A DNA stretch of 33,664 bases from Pseudomonadota bacterium (GTDB lineage Bacteria > Pseudomonadota > Gammaproteobacteria > Burkholderiales > Thiobacillaceae). The stretch covers positions 1-33,664 of the forward strand of contig JAKACL010000001.1 in NCBI GenBank assembly GCA_021821425.1, read 5' to 3'. A model generated the notes under the pieces. The model made no database searches. It was not told the origin of the DNA and saw nothing but the letters and a program-made list of their open reading frames with translations. Positions 27,768 to 33,664 of the stretch are shown here, in pieces; the stretch's first letter is position 1; the number at the start of each line of letters is the position of its first letter. The position numbers and the translations under genes were made by a program.

Positions 27768-28964
27768 ATGCGCCTCGGCACCCCCCTTTCTCCTTCTGCC
27801 ACCCGCGTCATGCTGCTGGGGGCGGGCGAACTCGGCAAGGAGGTCATCATCGCGCTGCAGCGGCTGGGAGTGGAAACCATCGCAGTCGACCGCTACGCCA
27901 ATGCGCCCGGTCACCAGGTGGCCCATCGCGCCTATGTGACCGACATGAGCGACCGTTCGGCGCTGCGCGCGCTGATCGAGGCAGAAAAGCCCCACTGGGT
28001 GGTGCCGGAAATCGAAGCCATCGCAACCGAAGTGTTGCTGGAGATCGAGGCCGCCGGCTTGGCGGCCGTCATCCCCACCGCCCGCGCCGCCAACCTCACC
28101 ATGAACCGCGAAGGCATCCGCCGGCTGGCTGCCGAAACGCTGGGGCTGCCGACTTCGCCCTACGTCTTCGCCGACACGCTGGCCGAGATGACGGCCGCCG
28201 CGGAAAAGCTCGGCTATCCCGCCATCGTCAAGCCGGTGATGTCGTCGTCCGGCAAGGGGCAATCGAAAATCGACGACGCCAGCCAGCTCGGCGCAGCCTG
28301 GGATTACGCCTCCGCAGGCGGACGCGTCAACAAGGGGCGCGTCATCGTCGAGGGGGTGATCGACTTCGATTACGAAATCACGCTGCTGACGGTGCGCGCG
28401 GTCGGCACCTCGGGCGCGGTCGAAACGCATTTCTGCGAACCCATCGGCCATGTCCAGGTGGCGGGCGATTACGTCGAATCGTGGCAGCCACAGCCGATGT
28501 CGCCCGCGGCGCTGCAGCGCGCGCGGGAAATTGCAGCTGCCGTCACCGACAACCTCGGCGGACGCGGCATTTTCGGCGTGGAACTGTTCGTCAAAGGCGA
28601 CACCGTCTGGTTCTCGGAGGTGAGTCCGCGTCCGCACGACACCGGCATGGTGACCATGGCCACGCAGCGGCAGAGCGAATTCGAACTGCATGCGCGCGCC
28701 ATCCTCGGCCTGCCGGTCGATGTCAGCCTGCGCGAACCGGGCGCCTCGGCCGTGATCTACGGTGACATGGAGGCAGCCGGTATTGCATACGACGGTGTGG
28801 CCGAGGCGCTGCGCACGCCCGGCGTCGACCTGCGGCTGTTCGGCAAGCCGCAGGCCTTCCTCCGTCGCCGCATGGGCGTCGCGCTGGCCGCCGCCGCCGA
28901 CACCCAGACGGCGCGCCGTCATGCCAAGGCCGCCGCCGCCGCGATCAAACCGGTGAAACTTTGA
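27768..28964 (+). CDS. purT: Formate-dependent phosphoribosylglycinamide formyltransferase
   Basis: A 398-aa ATP-grasp enzyme that formylates GAR using formate and ATP, an alternative to folate-dependent PurN. N-terminal [23 protein letters not shown], then [30 protein letters not shown] and [15 protein letters not shown] are all typical. The length is normal. The ATG has CAGGA about 6 nt upstream. The globin gene starts 2 bp after its stop, so they are probably co-transcribed, although no functional link is established. Confidence 0.96.
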   Translation: MRLGTPLSPSATRVMLLGAGELGKEVIIALQRLGVETIAVDRYANAPGHQVAHRAYVTDMSDRSALRALIEAEKPHWVVPEIEAIATEVLLEIEAAGLAAVIPTARAANLTMNREGIRRLAAETLGLPTSPYVFADTLAEMTAAAEKLGYPAIVKPVMSSSGKGQSKIDDASQLGAAWDYASAGGRVNKGRVIVEGVIDFDYEITLLTVRAVGTSGAVETHFCEPIGHVQVAGDYVESWQPQPMSPAALQRAREIAAAVTDNLGGRGIFGVELFVKGDTVWFSEVSPRPHDTGMVTMATQRQSEFELHARAILGLPVDVSLREPGASAVIYGDMEAAGIAYDGVAEALRTPGVDLRLFGKPQAFLRRRMGVALAAAADTQTARRHAKAAAAAIKPVKL

Positions 28965-28966
28965 GC

Positions 28967-29353
28967 ATGCAGACGCATTACGAACGCCTCGGCGGCAACG
29001 ACATCATCCGGAAACTGGTGGACCGCTTTTATGACCTGATGGACGAAGATCCCGACTACTACGGCATCCGCAAGCTGCACCCGGCCGACCTCACCGAATC
29101 GCGCAACAAGCTGGCGTGGTTTCTCTCCGGCTGGACCGGCGGGCCGCCGGAATACACCGACCGCTTCGGCCACCCCTTCCTGCGCCGCAGGCATATGCCC
29201 TTCACCGTAGGCGTTGCCGAACGCGACCAGTGGATGGGCTGCATGGTGCGCGCGATGCAGGACGTCGGCGTGGACGCGGCACTGCAGCAGGAATTGACCG
29301 CTGCGTTCTTCAAGACCGCCGATTTCATGCGCAACCAACCGGAAACGAAATGA
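28967..29353 (+). CDS. Group II truncated haemoglobin (TrHbO-like)
   Basis: A 128-aa 2-over-2 globin. The probable distal B10 tyrosine is Tyr22 (DRFYDLM), the proximal histidine is His76 (LRRRHMPF), and Trp89 in RDQWMGCM is the G8 tryptophan typical of group II. WFLSGWTGGPPEY is the E-helix region of this group. It binds O2 or NO at haem; relatives are linked to redox or NO tolerance. It sits between purT (2 bp gap) and an unrecognised membrane-anchored protein, whose start overlaps its stop as ATGA. Confidence 0.92.
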   Translation: MQTHYERLGGNDIIRKLVDRFYDLMDEDPDYYGIRKLHPADLTESRNKLAWFLSGWTGGPPEYTDRFGHPFLRRRHMPFTVGVAERDQWMGCMVRAMQDVGVDAALQQELTAAFFKTADFMRNQPETK

Positions 29354-30606
29354 AACGGTTTATCGGCTGGAGTGTGCTGTTCGTCCTGCTGGTCGGGTTC
29401 ACCGTGCTGCCGTGGCTGATGCTGGACAATGCGCCCGCGATCGAGCCGCCTTCCGAATTCCGCCGCACCGACCTCGCCTGGGTCAAATCGCTGTTCCAGA
29501 AGCACGACCCGCGCCGCCAGACCCCGGACGTGGTCCACAGCATCCTGCTCGACGAAGCCGAGGTCAACCGGCTGCTCAATTACGCGGTCGAATTGCGCCG
29601 GATCAACGGCATCGCAGCCGAACTCACGCCCGGCCTGGCCACCCTCACAGCCACCCTGGCCGTGCCGCGCAATCCGTTTGGCCGCTATCTCAACATCACC
29701 GCCGAAGTGGCGGATGTGCCCGGCGGCATTCGCATCCACAGCCTGCGACTCGGCAGCCTGCCGGTGCCGGGCGCCCTGGTCGACGGCATCGCGCGGCTGA
29801 CGCACCGCCGACTGCTGCGCGACGAGACCTACGCCGCGCTTGCCGAAGCGTTTTCCAGGGTGAATTTCGACGAAAACCAGGCCACGCTGGATTATCGCTG
29901 GCACCCCATCCTGATGACGCAGATCGAGCGCAAAAGCGCGGAACTGCTGATCCCCCCGGAGGATCAGGCTCGCATGCTGGTTTATGCCGAGCACCTGGAC
30001 AGTCTGATCAAGCGCTATCCGCATGGCCGCACCGTGGCGCTGGTTGAAGTTGCCGCGTCGCTGTTTGGCTTTGCCCGAACCATCGACGGCGACGAGGCCG
30101 AGGAAAACCGCGCCGCGCTCACCGCGCTGGGCGCCTATCTCTCCGGCATCAGCCTGTCCAAGCTGCTGGAAGGCGACAGCCGTTCGATACGACGCGCACC
30201 GCGCGTGCTGCTGTCGCTGCACGGCCGCCGCGATTTTGCCGAACACTTCGTGATTTCCGCCGCGCTCACCGTCAACGGCGGCAGCCGGATGGCCAATGCC
30301 ATCGGTCTGATCAAGGAGGAGGAGGATGCGACCAAGGGCTCGGGTTTCAGCTTCACCGACCTGGCCGCCAACCGCGCCGGCGTGCGGCTCGGCGAGCACG
30401 CCGTGAGCGCGTCCGCTGCGCAGCTGCAGCAACGGCTGGCCGCCGCCCGCAGCGACGCGGATCTGATGCCGGATTTTCGCGATCTGCCCGAATTCATGCC
30501 GCAGAGCGAATTCGACCGGCGCTACGGCCCGATCGGCGGGCCGCGCTACCAGCAGATCATCGCCCGCATCGACGCCCGGCTGGGGGCGCACCCGCTTACG
30601 CAATAA
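29350..30606 (+). CDS. Unrecognised membrane-anchored protein
   Basis: A 418-aa protein I do not recognise. It starts MKRFIGWSVLFVLLVGFTVLPWLML, a single membrane anchor with no clear cleavage site, then a probably periplasmic region of mixed helix and strand. Features include DEAEVNRLLNYAVELRR, a beta-like stretch (LATLTATLAVP...YLNITAEVADVPGGIRIHSLRLGSLPVP), KRYPHGRTVALVEVAASLFGFA, FSFTDLAANRAG and a C-terminal LPEFMPQSEFDRRYGPIGG. The C-terminal FSFTDL and DRRYG blocks look like conserved signatures of an uncharacterised proteobacterial family, but I cannot name it. Its ATG overlaps the globin stop (ATGA), so the two are probably co-translated. Confidence 0.85.
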   Translation: MKRFIGWSVLFVLLVGFTVLPWLMLDNAPAIEPPSEFRRTDLAWVKSLFQKHDPRRQTPDVVHSILLDEAEVNRLLNYAVELRRINGIAAELTPGLATLTATLAVPRNPFGRYLNITAEVADVPGGIRIHSLRLGSLPVPGALVDGIARLTHRRLLRDETYAALAEAFSRVNFDENQATLDYRWHPILMTQIERKSAELLIPPEDQARMLVYAEHLDSLIKRYPHGRTVALVEVAASLFGFARTIDGDEAEENRAALTALGAYLSGISLSKLLEGDSRSIRRAPRVLLSLHGRRDFAEHFVISAALTVNGGSRMANAIGLIKEEEDATKGSGFSFTDLAANRAGVRLGEHAVSASAAQLQQRLAAARSDADLMPDFRDLPEFMPQSEFDRRYGPIGGPRYQQIIARIDARLGAHPLTQ

Positions 30607-30622
30607 AAATAGTCGCAAACCC

Positions 30623-30631
30623 TGTTATAAT
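30623..30631 (+). promoter_or_regulatory. Extended -10 promoter for typA
   Basis: TGTTATAAT: a TGn extension followed by the perfect TATAAT hexamer, 30 bp before the typA ATG. No good -35 is seen, as is common for extended -10 promoters. It lies just after the stop of the preceding gene. Confidence 0.65.
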
Positions 30632-30661
30632 GCCGGGTTTCCCCGAAGGCAGGCCCGTATC

Positions 30662-32494
<1,833 letters not shown>

Positions 32495-32500
32495 AGCTGC

Positions 32501-32517
32501 CCCGGCCTTGCGCCGGG
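32501..32517 (+). other. First of two tandem near-identical hairpins after typA
   Basis: CCCGGC/GCCGGG stem with loop CTTGC, beginning 6 bp after the typA stop. It has no T-run. It is nearly the same sequence as the core of the following terminator, from which it differs by one base in the loop. Confidence 0.6.
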
Positions 32518-32525
32518 ACTGCGTC

Positions 32526-32557
32526 AAAAAAAGCCCGGCTTTGCGCCGGGCTTTTTT
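32526..32557. terminator. Rho-independent terminator after typA
   Basis: An A-run, the 7-bp stem GCCCGGC/GCCGGGC with a five-base loop, and a T-run of six. The A/T flanks can extend the stem and would let it work in both directions. It ends the typA transcript just before rmuC. Confidence 0.92.
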
Positions 32558-32571
32558 ACGTGGGTCGCGGG

Positions 32572-32577
32572 TAAAAT
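32572..32577 (+). promoter_or_regulatory. Possible -10 element for rmuC
   Basis: TAAAAT ends only 7 bp before the rmuC ATG, which would give a nearly leaderless transcript. The matching -35 position falls in the terminator arm and is poor. Confidence 0.35.
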
Positions 32578-32584
32578 CGACGCC

Positions 32585-33664
32585 ATGCGCCCTGTCGAAA
32601 TCGCCCTTTCCCTCGGCCTTGCCGTCCTCATCCTGCTGGCCGTTTTGCTGCTGCTGCGCATCCATGCGCTGCGGCGCGAGCAAACCGGACTGCCCGCGCT
32701 GCTGACGCAGGACATGGATGCACGCCACCGCGCGGTGCTGACCGACCTGCATGCGGGTCTTGCGCAGCAGTCCGACCGCATGCAGAGCCAGCTCGCCGCC
32801 CTGCAGATCGCACAGACCGAACGACTGGCGGAAACGCGCGCAACCGTCACCGGACAGTTCGGCCAATTCCAGACCGCGATGCTGGAAAAGCTGATCGAGC
32901 AGGGACGCGCCGAGCAAGGCCTGCTGCAGGACACACTCAAGGGCATGACGGCGCATTTCAACGAACGGGTGCAGCAGCTGTCGCAAACGGTCGATGGGCG
33001 CCTGAATGAAATCTCCGGCAAAGTCGCCGAGCGGCTCGACGAGGGCTTCAAGAAAACCAACGAGACGTTTACCTCGGTGATGTCGCGTCTGGCGGTAATC
33101 GACGAGGCCCAAAAGAAAATCGAGGGCCTGGCATCCAACGTCGTCTCGCTGCAGGAAATCCTCGGCGACAAGCGCTCGCGCGGCGCCTTCGGCGAGGTGC
33201 AGCTGGAAGCGCTGGTCAGAAACAGCCTGCCGCCCGACGCCTACGCTTTCCAGTACACGCTGAAAGGCGGTGCGCGCGCCGATTGCGCGCTGATCCTGCC
33301 AGAGCCGACCGGAACGGTGTGCGTCGACTCCAAGTTTCCGCTGGAAAACTACAGGCGCATGTTCGACGACAGTCTGCATGCAGGCGAGCGCGACACGGCC
33401 AAGCGGCAGTTCAAGACCGACGTCAAAAAACACGTCGACGACATCGCCGCCAAATACATTGTCGACGGCGAAACCTCCGATGGCGCGGTGATGTTCCTGC
33501 CGGCCGAAGCGGTGTTCGCCGAGATCCATGCCTACCACCCGGACCTGGTCGAACACGCGCAGAAGAGACGCGTGTGGCTCACTTCGCCGACCACGCTGAT
33601 GGCGGTGCTGAACACCGCGCGCGCGGTGATCCGCGATTCGGAAACGCGGCGCATGGCACACGTG
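32585..33664 (+). CDS. rmuC: DNA recombination protein RmuC, 5' part; 3' end outside window
   Basis: The first 360 codons are visible. An N-terminal membrane anchor (ALSLGLAVLILLAVLLLLRI) is followed by a long coiled-coil region (about residues 30-190, rich in Gln, Glu and Arg) and then the conserved RmuC nuclease-like core: LGDKRSRGAFGEVQLEALV, ADCALILPEP, VDSKFPLENYRRM with the putative PD-(D/E)XK residues, KKHVDDIAAKYI and VMFLPAEAVFAEI. RmuC limits recombination at inverted repeats in E. coli; its exact activity is not settled. The ATG at 32585 gives a normal start but has no Shine-Dalgarno and only 7 bp after a -10-like box. Confidence 0.93.
   Translation, partial: MRPVEIALSLGLAVLILLAVLLLLRIHALRREQTGLPALLTQDMDARHRAVLTDLHAGLAQQSDRMQSQLAALQIAQTERLAETRATVTGQFGQFQTAMLEKLIEQGRAEQGLLQDTLKGMTAHFNERVQQLSQTVDGRLNEISGKVAERLDEGFKKTNETFTSVMSRLAVIDEAQKKIEGLASNVVSLQEILGDKRSRGAFGEVQLEALVRNSLPPDAYAFQYTLKGGARADCALILPEPTGTVCVDSKFPLENYRRMFDDSLHAGERDTAKRQFKTDVKKHVDDIAAKYIVDGETSDGAVMFLPAEAVFAEIHAYHPDLVEHAQKRRVWLTSPTTLMAVLNTARAVIRDSETRRMAHV

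Overview
This window is GC-rich chromosomal DNA from a Gram-negative proteobacterium, most probably a betaproteobacterium of the Nitrosomonadales/Hydrogenophilales (Thiobacillus-like) kind. That placement is an inference from protein sequence flavour and gene order, not from a marker gene. The lipid A, Bam and lipoprotein genes show a Gram-negative envelope. There are no rRNA or tRNA genes, CRISPR arrays or recognisable transposase genes. No stretch above 300 bases lacks a gene, unless the small basic ORF at 22071-22433 is not real.

Layout. (1) 1-4135: the N-terminal 324 codons of sucC (minus strand), a divergent FemAB/GNAT-like protein, a convergent Na+/Ca2+ exchanger-family protein, a thioredoxin-like protein whose start codon overlaps that of the exchanger gene on the other strand, and a small CopD-like membrane protein. 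(2) 4175-4440: a structured 266-bp element with 31-bp terminal inverted repeats that runs into the end of rnhB. (3) 4425-18419, all minus strand: the conserved translation/envelope supercluster rpsB-tsf-pyrH-frr-uppS-cdsA-dxr-rseP-bamA-skp-lpxD-fabZ-lpxA-lpxB-rnhB. Many junctions are ATGA or near-zero-gap overlaps. A good sigma70 promoter and a 5' hairpin lie upstream of rpsB. (4) 18700-22058, plus strand: map and glnD, joined by a GTGA overlap.

(5) 22071-22813, minus strand: a FlaF-like small protein and an overlapping small basic ORF that contains a perfect 72-bp direct repeat with 111-bp period. (6) 22928-25506, minus strand: hpt, mtnP, rsuA and def, a compact group linking purine/methylthio salvage with rRNA pseudouridylation and N-terminal deformylation. 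(7) 25594-30606, plus strand: ampD and a ClsC-like phospholipase D lipoprotein (overlapping), then purT, a group II truncated haemoglobin and an unrecognised membrane-anchored protein of 418 aa. (8) 30662-33664, plus strand: typA/bipA with its own extended -10 promoter and a strong terminator, then the first 360 codons of rmuC.

Most of the window is housekeeping. The long minus-strand cluster couples ribosome/translation factors (S2, EF-Ts, RRF), UMP kinase, isoprenoid (Dxr, UppS) and phospholipid (CdsA) synthesis, outer-membrane assembly (BamA, Skp), the RseP protease and lipid A synthesis (LpxD, LpxA, LpxB, FabZ). The least explained parts are the inverted-repeat element at 4175-4440, the repeat-bearing ORF at 22071-22433 next to the FlaF-like gene, the overlapping divergent starts at 3222-3225 and the unknown protein at 29350-30606.
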